16,102 nucleotides of DNA from Candidatus Moraniibacteriota bacterium (GCA_029933995.1 JAOZNB010000019.1:1-16102); one strand, 5' to 3'; positions 1-7,263 are shown, counted from the stretch's first letter. Program-made: numbers and translations. The notes: a model not told the origin generated them from the sequence alone.

Positions 1-404
1 GCAAAATCATCATCTCGCCCAAGTCCCTCAAGTGTTTCATGCACAAATGCTGTTATAGTACCAGAATGAAATGCGGCACCAGTCCAAAATATAACCATTC
101 CCATGCACGCACCAAAAAAATTCTGCCAAATTACATAACTAAATGCTGATATGACCATCAAAAATGCTCCAAACATTAAAGCTCGCTTATGTCCAAATTT
201 ATCAGATAAATATCCACTAGGAATTTCTACGACAAGTGAAACGAAAGCTGTAATAGATGCGATGATGCCAATTTGCACAAGAGTTACGCCCGAAACCATC
301 GTTGCATAAATTGTAATAATTGGTAAGTACGGACGTCGTTCAAAAATGCCCCTGACGTAATACAATCGTAAATTTCTCTCTAACCCTTTTTTTATATAAT
401 TCAT
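1..404 (-). CDS. MFS transporter, N-terminal part (cut by window edge)
   Basis: This reading frame starts at ATG 404, two bases after the stop of the metallophosphoesterase gene, and stays open to base 1, so about 134 N-terminal residues are visible. The first transmembrane hairpin is followed by GYLSDKFGHKRAL, which matches major facilitator motif A (G-x-L-[SA]-D-x-x-G-x-[KR]-[KR]) in the loop between helices 2 and 3. Further hydrophobic helices follow, containing FLMVISAFSYVIW and GMVIFWTGAAF. The protein should be a secondary carrier in the cytoplasmic membrane; its substrate cannot be read from this part. The GGTGAG about 8 bases upstream of the ATG is a plausible ribosome binding site inside the end of the upstream gene. 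The 2-base spacing suggests co-transcription with the phosphoesterases. Family call is confident, substrate unknown. Confidence 0.85.
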   Translation of the reverse strand, partial: MNYIKKGLERNLRLYYVRGIFERRPYLPIITIYATMVSGVTLVQIGIIASITAFVSLVVEIPSGYLSDKFGHKRALMFGAFLMVISAFSYVIWQNFFGACMGMVIFWTGAAFHSGTITAFVHETLEGLGRDDDF

Positions 405-406
405 AC

Positions 407-1438
407 TTATTTCTCACCACTTTCAAAATCAATTTCTTTCACTTCAATTGCTCCATCTGGAACATAAAACATTGTCAAATCTGGTTTTCCGTCTGTTACT
501 ACAAGTTCATAATATGATTGTGGGTAAAGTGCACTCTTTTTTGTACCTGTCAAAGAATAAACATTTGTTTTATTTACTTTTTCATATTTACGTGCCTCCA
601 TATGTCCATTAAATACTCCTTCAACACGATATTCATTCAAAATATCCTGCAGCTCATCAGAGTTTTTAATTGACTGTTTCATTCTAATTTTACCCTCATC
701 ATTTAAATCTCCGGGTGTATCAGACTGAAATACTCCATGATGCATAAACACAAATACACGCTTATTTGTTTCTAATTGTTTCTTAAACCACTCAATTTGT
801 TGCGACGGCACGTTTCCTCGAATATAAGAATTCCCCTCTGGTGAACGTGGCAAGTTGTCATCATTATAGTTTGCATCGAGAATTACAAACCGATAATCAC
901 CAACATCAAAAGTTTGATTGATTGATTCTAAATCAAGAATTTCTTTGAATTGTTCTCTTGTAACACTACGCAAATCATGATTTCCTATTACCCAATGCAA
1001 TGGTACATTTATTTTTTTCATTTCCGCCTCAACCAATTCAAGTCCCTGCATGCCTACAAAAGCCTCGTCACCAGTACCCTCAATCACATCACCGAGATGC
1101 ACAATAAATTCTGGTTGAAATTCAAGCATCTGTTCTGCAAAATTATCAAGCACTTTTATGTATTTCTCATTAAGATAACGAGGTGCATCATCTGATTTGT
1201 TCGTTTTATCAATACGGTTTGGATGTACATGCGTATCTGTTATGACTCCAATTCTTATATCCTGCCCCGTTTGAAGTTTTTTATGCCAAATAGGAATTGC
1301 ATCATAAATTCTTTTTGCTTCTACCAAATTATTTTTTGTATCTATATCAGCATTAAACTCAATTGTTTTATAGTAAACAAATCCAATGCAAAAAATAATA
1401 ATTGTAATACTAACTATATATATTATTGTTTTCTTCAT
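407..1438 (-). CDS. Membrane-anchored calcineurin-like metallophosphoesterase
   Basis: 343 residues. An N-terminal hydrophobic segment (about residues 4-22) after MKKT looks like an uncleaved signal anchor, placing the catalytic domain outside the cytoplasmic membrane. The calcineurin-like fold signatures appear in order: D68-T-H70, G116-D117 in GDVIEGTGDE, GNHD at 152-155, the histidines of FMHHG (233-234), and GHME at 278-281. In most family members the last motif is GHxH; here Glu281 takes the place of the final histidine. These motifs bind two metal ions and support phosphomono- or diester hydrolysis; the substrate is unknown. It is homologous along almost its whole length to the gene just upstream (18 bases away), so the pair arose by tandem duplication. 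No clear Shine-Dalgarno precedes the ATG. It is probably co-transcribed with its paralogue and the following transporter. Confidence 0.85.
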   Translation of the reverse strand: MKKTIIYIVSITIIIFCIGFVYYKTIEFNADIDTKNNLVEAKRIYDAIPIWHKKLQTGQDIRIGVITDTHVHPNRIDKTNKSDDAPRYLNEKYIKVLDNFAEQMLEFQPEFIVHLGDVIEGTGDEAFVGMQGLELVEAEMKKINVPLHWVIGNHDLRSVTREQFKEILDLESINQTFDVGDYRFVILDANYNDDNLPRSPEGNSYIRGNVPSQQIEWFKKQLETNKRVFVFMHHGVFQSDTPGDLNDEGKIRMKQSIKNSDELQDILNEYRVEGVFNGHMEARKYEKVNKTNVYSLTGTKKSALYPQSYYELVVTDGKPDLTMFYVPDGAIEVKEIDFESGEK

Positions 1439-1456
1439 ATATTTTATATTAACAAT

Positions 1457-2476
1457 TTATATTTCAGTTTCCGTGTCATGTCCTGATTTATCTCCCGTAT
1501 TTTCAAAATTTATTTTCTTATATTTTCCTGTGTCTACATCAACATAATACATATCCGTATTTATATCATCATTTTCAATCACCATACTATAAAATGCACC
1601 TGGAAATGCCTCACTTTTTATTGTTCCTGGTAATGCATAATAATCAATACCATCTTTTTGGATGTGTCTTTTGTATTCAATGTGACCACCTATTGCACTA
1701 ACTGTATTATATTTATCAAGTAGCTTTTGTATTACATCACCATTATCCAATAGTCCTTCAGGGCTTCTATCTTTTATATCATTTTCAACAAACGGTGGTT
1801 GATGTATAAAAACAATTGTTTGTTTATTTGTTTGTAATTCTTCTTCTAAAAACTCAATTCCAGCCTGTGCCACATGTCCACGAATATACCTACTACCACC
1901 TGGCACAACGTCAGTATCATCTGGGTAAAAATTGCCATCAATGATAATAATTTTATAATCACCAAATTCAAATGATTTATTTAAATAATCAATTTCTAAA
2001 GCTTCTTTATATTGTTCTTTTGTTACGCTACGCACTTCATGATTTCCAGCTACCCAAATAATAGGTATTTCCAAGACCTCAATTTTATCTTGAACAAGTC
2101 TTAAACCATCTGCACCCACAAAATCTTCATCGCCAGTTCCTTCAATTATATCTCCTGGTACAACAATCACATCTGGTTGAAATATTTTCATTTCTTCTAC
2201 AAATGCATCAATAGCATCTCCATATCGTGGTTTCAAATAACGCTCAGCATCTGGACCTTTTACAGATTTATTTGTACGAGATGGATGTACCTGTGTATCT
2301 GTGATAATTCCTACTTTCAATTTGTCTACTGAAGTAATCTTTTTCTCCCATATAGGTAATTCCTTTATTTGTTGTATTTGTTTTTCTTGTTGTTGTAACG
2401 ATTGTTCCGATACGGTAGCGCATCCACCAAATATAATTGGTAGAGATATTACTAAAATTGATATTATTTTTTTCAT
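1457..2476 (-). CDS. Predicted lipoprotein metallophosphoesterase, paralogue of the next gene
   Basis: 339 residues. The N-terminus is a type II signal peptide: MKK, a hydrophobic stretch, then IFGGC with Cys19 as the probable lipidated residue. Phe at -3 is an uncommon lipobox residue, so the lipoprotein call is likely rather than certain. A short Gln/Glu-rich linker (about 23-38) leads to the calcineurin-like domain: D60-T-Q62, GD 108-109, GNHE 144-147, H225 in FIHQPP, and GHIE 264-267. Compared with the canonical pattern, the first metal-site histidine is Gln62 and the final GHxH histidine is Glu267. The close relative downstream keeps the first histidine. The changed metal ligands could mean altered metal preference, a different substrate or weak catalysis. 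The start is 16 bases after the obg stop with no visible ribosome binding site. Confidence 0.83.
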   Translation of the reverse strand: MKKIISILVISLPIIFGGCATVSEQSLQQQEKQIQQIKELPIWEKKITSVDKLKVGIITDTQVHPSRTNKSVKGPDAERYLKPRYGDAIDAFVEEMKIFQPDVIVVPGDIIEGTGDEDFVGADGLRLVQDKIEVLEIPIIWVAGNHEVRSVTKEQYKEALEIDYLNKSFEFGDYKIIIIDGNFYPDDTDVVPGGSRYIRGHVAQAGIEFLEEELQTNKQTIVFIHQPPFVENDIKDRSPEGLLDNGDVIQKLLDKYNTVSAIGGHIEYKRHIQKDGIDYYALPGTIKSEAFPGAFYSMVIENDDINTDMYYVDVDTGKYKKINFENTGDKSGHDTETEI

Positions 2477-2492
2477 ATACGACTACAAATAT

Positions 2493-3455
2493 TTATTTTT
2501 CATTTTCAATATTATTGAGCACCTTTTTCACATCACCCATCATTTCATCATCTAAAATTGATAAAGTTACTACTTGTGGATTTTCTTTTTTTAATTTTTT
2601 CACAATTGCAGCTACTTCTTTCTCTGTTTTTTCATCAATTTTACTCACAATAATCCATTCTGGTTTTTTCAAAAGTTCTGGATTAAATTCTTCCAACTCT
2701 GCACGAATGGCCCTGTAGTCAGCAACAGGATCAATACTCATAGCATCAATAAAATGAAATAATACATGTGTACGCTCTACATGACGAAGAAATTTATGTC
2801 CCAACCCCTTACCCTCAGCTGCTCCTTCAATAAGACCTGGAATATCCGCTAAAATTAAGTCATAATAGACGCCTAAATGTGCCTCTAACGTCGTAAACTG
2901 GTAATTTGCTACTTTACTAGATGCATTAGTTAATTCATTCAATAAACTTGATTTACCGACATTTGGATAACCCACAAAACCTATGTCTGCAATCATTTTT
3001 AATTCCAATCGTAGCTGAATTTTATCTCCCGCCCTTCCTAAATTTGCATGTTCTGGTGTTGTATTTCTACTAGAGCGAAAATGATGATTTCCAAAACCAC
3101 CTCTACCACCCTTTGCAATAATAACATCCTGACCAACCTCAACAATTTCATATTCTTTTTCATTTGTCAGATCATGGGCAACAGTTCCTACTGGTACAGC
3201 AATAATAACACTTTCACCACCTTTACCTGTACGCATATTTTGTTCACCATCTTTACCTACACCAGCTTTAACATTTTTTTTGTGACGAAAAGGACGAAGT
3301 GCTCCCAAATCTGATACTCCCGTTAAAATAACATTGCCACCTCTACCACCATCTCCACCTGTCGGACCCTGCTCAAATTTAACACGTGAAAAACGAACAA
3401 CACCACTGCCACCATGTCCTGCTTTTGCTTCAATTGTTACGTCATCAATAATCAT
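2493..3455 (-). CDS. obg: Obg/CgtA GTPase, short form without OCT domain
   Basis: 320 residues. The N-terminal Obg domain (about 1-157) is glycine-rich (GHGGSG, GGDGGRGG, GKGGRGGFGNHHF style segments). The GTPase domain follows: G1 GYPNVGKSS at 162-170, G2 TT at 188-189, G3 DIPG at 204-207, and G4 SKID at 271-274. The usual G4 in this family is NKxD, so Ser replaces Asn at the guanine-recognition position. Proteobacterial and Firmicute homologues are about 390-430 residues because of a C-terminal extension; this one ends soon after G5. Obg GTPases bind the large ribosomal subunit and act in its assembly and in stress control. It sits between the RibL-like gene (39-base gap) and the phosphoesterase pair. 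A weak TAAAAT lies 7 bases before the ATG. Confidence 0.95.
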   Translation of the reverse strand: MIIDDVTIEAKAGHGGSGVVRFSRVKFEQGPTGGDGGRGGNVILTGVSDLGALRPFRHKKNVKAGVGKDGEQNMRTGKGGESVIIAVPVGTVAHDLTNEKEYEIVEVGQDVIIAKGGRGGFGNHHFRSSRNTTPEHANLGRAGDKIQLRLELKMIADIGFVGYPNVGKSSLLNELTNASSKVANYQFTTLEAHLGVYYDLILADIPGLIEGAAEGKGLGHKFLRHVERTHVLFHFIDAMSIDPVADYRAIRAELEEFNPELLKKPEWIIVSKIDEKTEKEVAAIVKKLKKENPQVVTLSILDDEMMGDVKKVLNNIENEK

Positions 3456-3462
3456 GTGTAGT

Positions 3463-3491
3463 ATTTTAGTATATTAATAAATAGCATTAAA
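3463..3491 (-). promoter_or_regulatory. Weak candidate promoter for obg
   Basis: On the minus strand TAAAAT (3468-3463) would be a -10 box and TTTAAT (3491-3486) a poor -35 box, spaced 17 bases. Transcription would start at about 3456, directly at the obg ATG, giving an essentially leaderless mRNA. The region is AT-rich and the -35 matches only half of the consensus, so this may be chance. Confidence 0.28.
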
Positions 3492-3494
3492 ACA

Positions 3495-3899
3495 TTATCT
3501 ATTCAACAATGAAGACTTATAAACTGCTGGCTCATACGCTTGTGCACGCACAATCACAAAATTTTGGTCACTCTTTTCTGCAAGTGTGTATAATTCATCA
3601 ACAAATGCCTCTTGATCATAACCAAGTAATATAACATCTGGTGCGTGATCACGAACAACAAGACATTTGTCATCATCTCCATAACCCAAAATGATATCAT
3701 CAATTACATCAATTTGCAAGAGCTCTGCCACACGTTCACATTCATGACACTGTGGAGCATGACCTTTTACGATTTCTACAGTTTTATCACGAGCAACTAC
3801 AGCAATAATTTTATCTCCATGTTCTGTTGCTTGTAAAAAAAGTGAACGATGTCCATCATGCACACCATCAAAGGTTCCAAATATCATTACTGTTTTCAT
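3495..3899 (-). CDS. RibL-like nucleotidyltransferase (probable FAD synthase type)
   Basis: 134 residues, a complete small Rossmann-type nucleotidyltransferase. GTFDGVHDGH near the start carries the HxGH signature (H14, H17) used for nucleotidyl transfer. VVARDKTVEIVKG (about residues 34-46), PDVILLGYDQ in the middle and the terminal KSS (in place of the usual S-S/T-x-x-x-R) follow the layout of archaeal RibL FAD synthases more closely than of CTP:glycerol-3-phosphate cytidylyltransferase, though both belong to the same superfamily. RibL enzymes adenylylate FMN to FAD; the specificity here is inferred from pattern memory only. MurB, encoded in this window, is an FAD enzyme, which would give the cofactor a local use. 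The upstream gap (26 bases after the HD gene) is almost pure A/T on this strand and holds no recognisable Shine-Dalgarno. Confidence 0.75.
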   Translation of the reverse strand: MKTVMIFGTFDGVHDGHRSLFLQATEHGDKIIAVVARDKTVEIVKGHAPQCHECERVAELLQIDVIDDIILGYGDDDKCLVVRDHAPDVILLGYDQEAFVDELYTLAEKSDQNFVIVRAQAYEPAVYKSSLLNR

Positions 3900-3925
3900 A
3901 ATTTTATTTTTTATTTTTTTATATT

Positions 3926-4519
3926 CTATTCAGTTCTGTCTACCCACCACTGTCCGTCTTTATCAAACCACCAATTATCTGGATGCCTCTCAATTAATTG
4001 CTGTCCTAATTTTTTACCATTTTCTGTTTTTAATCTTTTAAAAGTAAGATCAATCCAATGTGCTGCACGAGTATTTCCTTTTTCTTGTTCATCCCTTAGC
4101 ATTGCCAACCATTCCAAGTTATCTGCTTCTTTTACAATTTGTGATTCAATTGTTTCTCTAACTTCTAGTTCTTCTAATTTTTGCTTTATATCATCACCAA
4201 ATGAAACCTGACCAAATGCATCTTCAATAGCAGCCTCTTCATCTGTTTTTGTATATTTTTGATGTACATAATTAGCATCAGCTGTCCTTGCTTCTGCAAA
4301 ATCATGAAATAATGCCATAACAAGAACTTTATTACTATCAACAGACTCATCCATTTGAGCCAACATGTATGCAATTATTGCCGTACGAAATGAATGCTCT
4401 GCCACATTTTGTCGTCCTGTTCCCAAATACCAAAAACCACTTCGAGGTGTCTTTGCTAAAATACCCGCCTCATAAATAAAATCTGCGCTACTCTCAAAAT
4501 TAAGATTCTTTTCTATCAT
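3926..4519 (-). CDS. HD-domain phosphohydrolase, YfbR/HDDC2-like
   Basis: 197 residues. The HD metal-binding pattern is visible: H42 in NVAEHS, H72-D73 in LFHDFAEAR, and D133 in EADNLEW. KTPRSGFWYLGTGRQNVAEHS near the N-terminus is typical of the YfbR/HDDC2 branch, whose studied members are metal-dependent nucleoside 5'-monophosphate phosphatases. The tail is aromatic and basic (NWWFDKDGQWWVD). The start ATG overlaps the end of the preceding 176-residue gene by 20 bases, pointing to translational coupling. The substrate is an inference from family; a housekeeping nucleotide-pool role is more likely than signalling. Confidence 0.82.
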   Translation of the reverse strand: MIEKNLNFESSADFIYEAGILAKTPRSGFWYLGTGRQNVAEHSFRTAIIAYMLAQMDESVDSNKVLVMALFHDFAEARTADANYVHQKYTKTDEEAAIEDAFGQVSFGDDIKQKLEELEVRETIESQIVKEADNLEWLAMLRDEQEKGNTRAAHWIDLTFKRLKTENGKKLGQQLIERHPDNWWFDKDGQWWVDRTE

Positions 4520-5030
4520 GAAATTCTGCTTGAAATTTATACTGTTTACTAATTTTTTTTAAATCATTTAACTTATGCATAATTTCCTGAACTACCTGTT
4601 TAGAATCTACGCCCGCATTAATTTTTAACTCAAGTACTGGTGCTTGATTTGCCCTGAGAACTAGTAACCCTTCAACATTTTCTTGCGACAACTGTTGCAA
4701 AACTTTAAAACTTTCACTATCAAAATTAAATTGATGAATAATTTTATCGTAATTATTTTGTGATTGCTCCAGTTGCTTTGTGTCTGCAATAATTTGTCCA
4801 ATTTGATTCATTGGCAAGCCCTTATCTAACAAACTTACCATTTCTTGAGACAATGCCATAACACGCTCGTCATCAGCAACATCACCACTAAGTGCAATGG
4901 TATAAGCTGTATTAATATCATCAGCATCACATTTATTTGCAGTTATGTATGTCAGTAATTTTTGTTCTAAATTTTCTGCTTTATTTTCTGCTGTATTTTG
5001 ATTACCAAATTGTGATTCTTGAACAACCAT
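4500..5030 (-). CDS. Uncharacterised helical cytoplasmic protein
   Basis: 176 residues that I do not recognise. There is no signal peptide or membrane segment. Residues 1-20 are polar and Asn/Gln/Glu-rich, probably disordered. Residues 21-120 look mostly helical, with acidic and Gln-rich segments. The last third (LLVLRANQAPVLELKI, then KQVVQEIMHKLNDLKKISK) suggests one or two strands followed by an amphipathic helix. It starts 19 bases after the lysS stop in an AT-only gap and its 3' end overlaps the HD gene by 20 bases, so the two are probably co-translated. Its coding reality is supported by the tight packing and by continuous non-repetitive protein-like composition, not by homology. No function is proposed. 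Confidence 0.7.
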   Translation of the reverse strand: MVVQESQFGNQNTAENKAENLEQKLLTYITANKCDADDINTAYTIALSGDVADDERVMALSQEMVSLLDKGLPMNQIGQIIADTKQLEQSQNNYDKIIHQFNFDSESFKVLQQLSQENVEGLLVLRANQAPVLELKINAGVDSKQVVQEIMHKLNDLKKISKQYKFQAEFHDRKES

Positions 5031-5049
5031 AATTATATTTTATTATTTA

Positions 5050-6558
5050 TTAATCACTTATTTCATCAATATTATCACCCTTTGGCTTCATAAGTGGAAA
5101 TAATGTTACTTCTCTGAGAGTTTTATCCTCTAAAAATGCAAATAGCCTTTCTCCAACTCCAAACCCACAAGTTGGTGGCATACCATACTCCAGCATTTCC
5201 ACAAATTCCCAATCAGGCATCATAGCTTCATCATCACCAGCTTTCAAAAGCTTTTCTTGTTCTTCAAATCTAGCCCGTTGATCAAGCGGATCATTTAACT
5301 CACTATATCCATTCCCAACTTCAGCACCTCCTATAATTATCTGAAATTTTTCAACCTGATCTGGATTATCTACGCTTCTCTTTGAAAGTGGAGCTATGAA
5401 TGTTGGATGATTTATCAAGAATGCCGGACCACCAATATTTTTACGACAATATTTCCAGAGTGAATCAGTTAACCTTTCACGATTATCACCTTCATACTTT
5501 ACTCCAAGTTCATCAAGCCTTGCTATCATTTCATCTCTAGTCGCTTCAATTACATTAACATCTGTTTGTTTTAACACTTCATCAACATAATCAATTTCTT
5601 TCCATTTATCTGCTAAATCAAATTTCAAACCTCTTGTTTCAAAATCAGTTTTTCCATAAACCTCTTTTGCAATATATCTATATAGCTCCTTTGTAAACTC
5701 CATTCCTTTTTTGTAATCTGCATATGCCCAATAAAATTCCATGTTTGTAAATTCCTGCAAATGATTTGGGCTTGAGCCTTCATTTCGAAAAGCTCTCCCA
5801 ATTTCAAAAGTTTTTTCAAATCCAGCTGCCATAAGTCGTTTCTGCCACAACTCACCGATAGATATTCTCATATAAATATCCATATCAAAATCATTATGAT
5901 GTGAAGCAAATGGTCGTGCTTCTGCTCCACCAGTGGTTACCTCAATTGATGGTGTTTCTACTTCAAAAAAATCTCTCTCCTGCATAAAATTCCTCATCAC
6001 ACGCCAAAATTTCGCACGACGTTTAAATAAATCCCGTAATTCAGGATTGAGTACCATGTCAACGTATCTTTTACGAAATTTTTCATCTTCATCTTTAAGT
6101 CCAAAATGTTCAACTGGCATACCGCGAAGCGTTTTTGTCAACAACTTCCACTCACTAACCATTACAGTTTGCTGTCCTGCCTTTGTTGTAAAAACCTTCC
6201 CCGTAATCTGCACAAAATCGCTTGCATCAACAAGTTTTGCAAATGGTTTATAATTTTCACCCACTTCTTTTTTTGAAATAGCAATCTGCATACGACCACT
6301 CTCATCTTCAATATCAGCGAAAGACAAATTACCGTGCACACGTTTTGACCTAAGTCGTCCACAAAGTACGACAACAGTCTCCTGTGCTTCCATTTCATCA
6401 AACTCACCCAAAACATCGCCCACTAAATGTGAACGTTCAGAACTAGATGGATACGATTCAATATTTCTTTCCTGTAATCTGATTAATTTTTCTTTTCGCT
6501 CTTCATATTCACTGATAATTGCTTTTTCTTCACTCATAAATTTATACAAAAGATTCAT
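5050..6558 (-). CDS. lysS: Lysyl-tRNA synthetase, class II
   Basis: 502 residues, the usual length for bacterial LysRS. It charges tRNA-Lys with lysine in the cytoplasm. The N-terminal OB-fold anticodon-binding domain spans about 60-150 (GRLRSKRVHGNLSFADI). The class II catalytic core follows: motif 1 around FFEVETPSI (197-205), motif 2 at FEIGRAFRNEG (251-261) followed by EFTNMEFYWAYADY, and motif 3 beginning at GFGVGERL (465-472) with the ATP-binding Arg471. A second ATG lies at residue 8 (MSEEK). ATG 6558 is preferred because AGGAG lies 7 bases upstream (6570-6566), the best Shine-Dalgarno of the window, although the predicted promoter would start transcription at or inside it. The gene follows greA after a terminator-like palindrome and has its own promoter. 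Confidence 0.96.
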   Translation of the reverse strand: MNLLYKFMSEEKAIISEYEERKEKLIRLQERNIESYPSSSERSHLVGDVLGEFDEMEAQETVVVLCGRLRSKRVHGNLSFADIEDESGRMQIAISKKEVGENYKPFAKLVDASDFVQITGKVFTTKAGQQTVMVSEWKLLTKTLRGMPVEHFGLKDEDEKFRKRYVDMVLNPELRDLFKRRAKFWRVMRNFMQERDFFEVETPSIEVTTGGAEARPFASHHNDFDMDIYMRISIGELWQKRLMAAGFEKTFEIGRAFRNEGSSPNHLQEFTNMEFYWAYADYKKGMEFTKELYRYIAKEVYGKTDFETRGLKFDLADKWKEIDYVDEVLKQTDVNVIEATRDEMIARLDELGVKYEGDNRERLTDSLWKYCRKNIGGPAFLINHPTFIAPLSKRSVDNPDQVEKFQIIIGGAEVGNGYSELNDPLDQRARFEEQEKLLKAGDDEAMMPDWEFVEMLEYGMPPTCGFGVGERLFAFLEDKTLREVTLFPLMKPKGDNIDEISD

Positions 6559-6565
6559 TATACTT

Positions 6566-6600
6566 CTCCTTACTATACCTCAAATATGCAAAAAAATCAA
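6566..6600 (-). promoter_or_regulatory. lysS promoter with overlapping ribosome binding site
   Basis: On the minus strand TTGATT (6600-6595) and TATAGT (6577-6572) are separated by exactly 17 bases, a good sigma-70 type promoter. AGGAG (6570-6566) is 7 bases before ATG 6558. With the normal -10 to +1 distance transcription would begin near 6566-6565, so most of the Shine-Dalgarno would not be in the mRNA. The -35 box lies inside the T-tract of the upstream terminator. Confidence 0.65.
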
Positions 6601-6631
6601 AAAATTAGCAGACAGTTACAATCATCCGCTA
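6591..6631 (-). terminator. greA terminator, built on palindrome copy 1
   Basis: Minus-strand RNA forms a hairpin from 6631 to 6606 with arms TAGCGGATGATT and AACTGTCTGCTA around a GT loop. Of twelve pairs, eight are Watson-Crick, three are G-U and one is A-C. A run ATTTTTTGATTTTTTT follows, and an A-rich tract precedes it, the classic intrinsic terminator layout. The stem is a diverged copy of the palindrome after hpf and murC. It lies 36 bases beyond the greA stop and just before the lysS promoter. Confidence 0.7.
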
Positions 6632-6667
6632 TTTTTAATTTTTAAAAGTATAACATTTAAACAAACT

Positions 6668-7123
6668 CTATGCAACTGAAATAATATCATATTTCACAAT
6701 TCCTCCTGGAGTTTCTACATCAACATTATCTCCATCTATTGCTCCTATAAGAGCTTTTCCGATTGGAGATTCATTTGAAATTTTTCGCTCTGCAGGGTTT
6801 GCCTCATTTGACCCAACTATTTCAAAAACGTATTCTTGTCCATTGGACCTTACAGACACCTTTGAACCAATTTGAACTGAATCATCATCGTCATTACGTT
6901 CCACAACTTCTACGTCTTTAAGCAATGCTTCAAGCTCACCAATGCGTGTTTCATTTTCTGCTTGTTGCTCTTTTGCTGCAGAGTATTCAGCATTTTCTGA
7001 TAAATCACCCTGCTCTTTAGCTTCTTTTATATCATTAGCAATTTTTTGACGTATCGTTGTTGTACGTTCTTCAAATTCATTTTGTAATTTTTCCAAACCT
7101 TCTTTTGTAACTAATCGTGACAT
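6668..7123 (-). CDS. greA: Transcription elongation factor GreA
   Basis: 151 residues from ATG 7123. GreA enters the secondary channel of backtracked RNA polymerase and stimulates transcript cleavage. The N-terminal antiparallel coiled coil covers about residues 5-75, with the tip GDLSENAEY supplying the conserved acidic residues (Asp and Glu of D-x-x-E) that coordinate the catalytic metal. The C-terminal FKBP-like globular domain follows, with ISNESPIGKALIGAIDGD and the terminal ETPGGIVKYDIISVA. The frame stays open to ATG 7168, which would add 15 residues (MRENRMF...), but family members begin close to M-x-x-x-V-T-K-E-G-L-E-K-L, so 7123 is chosen; AAGAAAAGAAA is the only purine-rich tract ahead of it. 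A strong promoter lies upstream at 7216-7188. Confidence 0.95.
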   Translation of the reverse strand: MSRLVTKEGLEKLQNEFEERTTTIRQKIANDIKEAKEQGDLSENAEYSAAKEQQAENETRIGELEALLKDVEVVERNDDDDSVQIGSKVSVRSNGQEYVFEIVGSNEANPAERKISNESPIGKALIGAIDGDNVDVETPGGIVKYDIISVA

Positions 7124-7145
7124 AATATTTCTTTTCTTACTAATT

Positions 7146-7174
7146 AAAAACATACGGTTTTCACGCATGTTTTT
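7146..7174 (-). promoter_or_regulatory. Inverted repeat in the greA leader
   Basis: Between the predicted start of transcription (about 7181) and ATG 7123 the mRNA contains AAAAACATGCG (7174-7164), a 7-base loop and CGTATGTTTTT (7156-7146), which pair over 11 positions including one G-U. The U-rich 3' arm gives it an attenuator-like look, but most pairs are A-U, so the fold is weak. It would also sequester the upstream candidate start codon at 7168. Confidence 0.35.
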
Positions 7175-7187
7175 TCACTGTGCTTCC

Positions 7188-7216
7188 ACTATATAATAAA
7201 CCGATGCTTGCGTCAA
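7188..7216 (-). promoter_or_regulatory. greA promoter
   Basis: On the minus strand TTGACG (7216-7211) and TATAGT (7193-7188) each match the sigma-70 consensus at five of six positions and are separated by exactly 17 bases. Predicted transcription start is about 7181, giving a 57-base leader before ATG 7123. The promoter lies between the palindrome following hpf and the greA leader hairpin. Confidence 0.75.
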
Positions 7217-7224
7217 CTGTGTAA

Positions 7225-7252
7225 ATAGTGGACGGTTACAACCGTCCACTAT
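7225..7252. repeat. Palindromic element copy 2 (after hpf), perfect
   Basis: A perfect 13-base inverted repeat, ATAGTGGACGGTT (7225-7237) and its complement (7240-7252) around a 2-base centre. It begins 12 bases after the hpf stop. On the minus strand it is followed by TTTACACAG, not a T-run, so it is not a standard intrinsic terminator. It shares its arm with copies at 6606-6631 and 10229-10254 and is the least diverged of the three. Confidence 0.85.
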
Positions 7253-7263
7253 AATTACATAAA

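Noticed and set aside
950..1195. Plus-strand open frames throughout the window as genes
   Set aside because: They lie opposite strongly supported minus-strand genes, have biased Phe/Ile/Ser/Cys composition from reverse reading, and show no family motifs.
407..4519. A cyclic-nucleotide signalling or defence system made of the metallophosphoesterases, HD protein and CYTH protein
   Set aside because: The genes are separated by unrelated housekeeping genes and promoters, and each family has ordinary metabolic members; nothing in the sequence links them.
7124..7168. ATG 7168 as greA start
   Set aside because: It adds 15 residues unlike the family N-terminus and lies in the leader inverted repeat.
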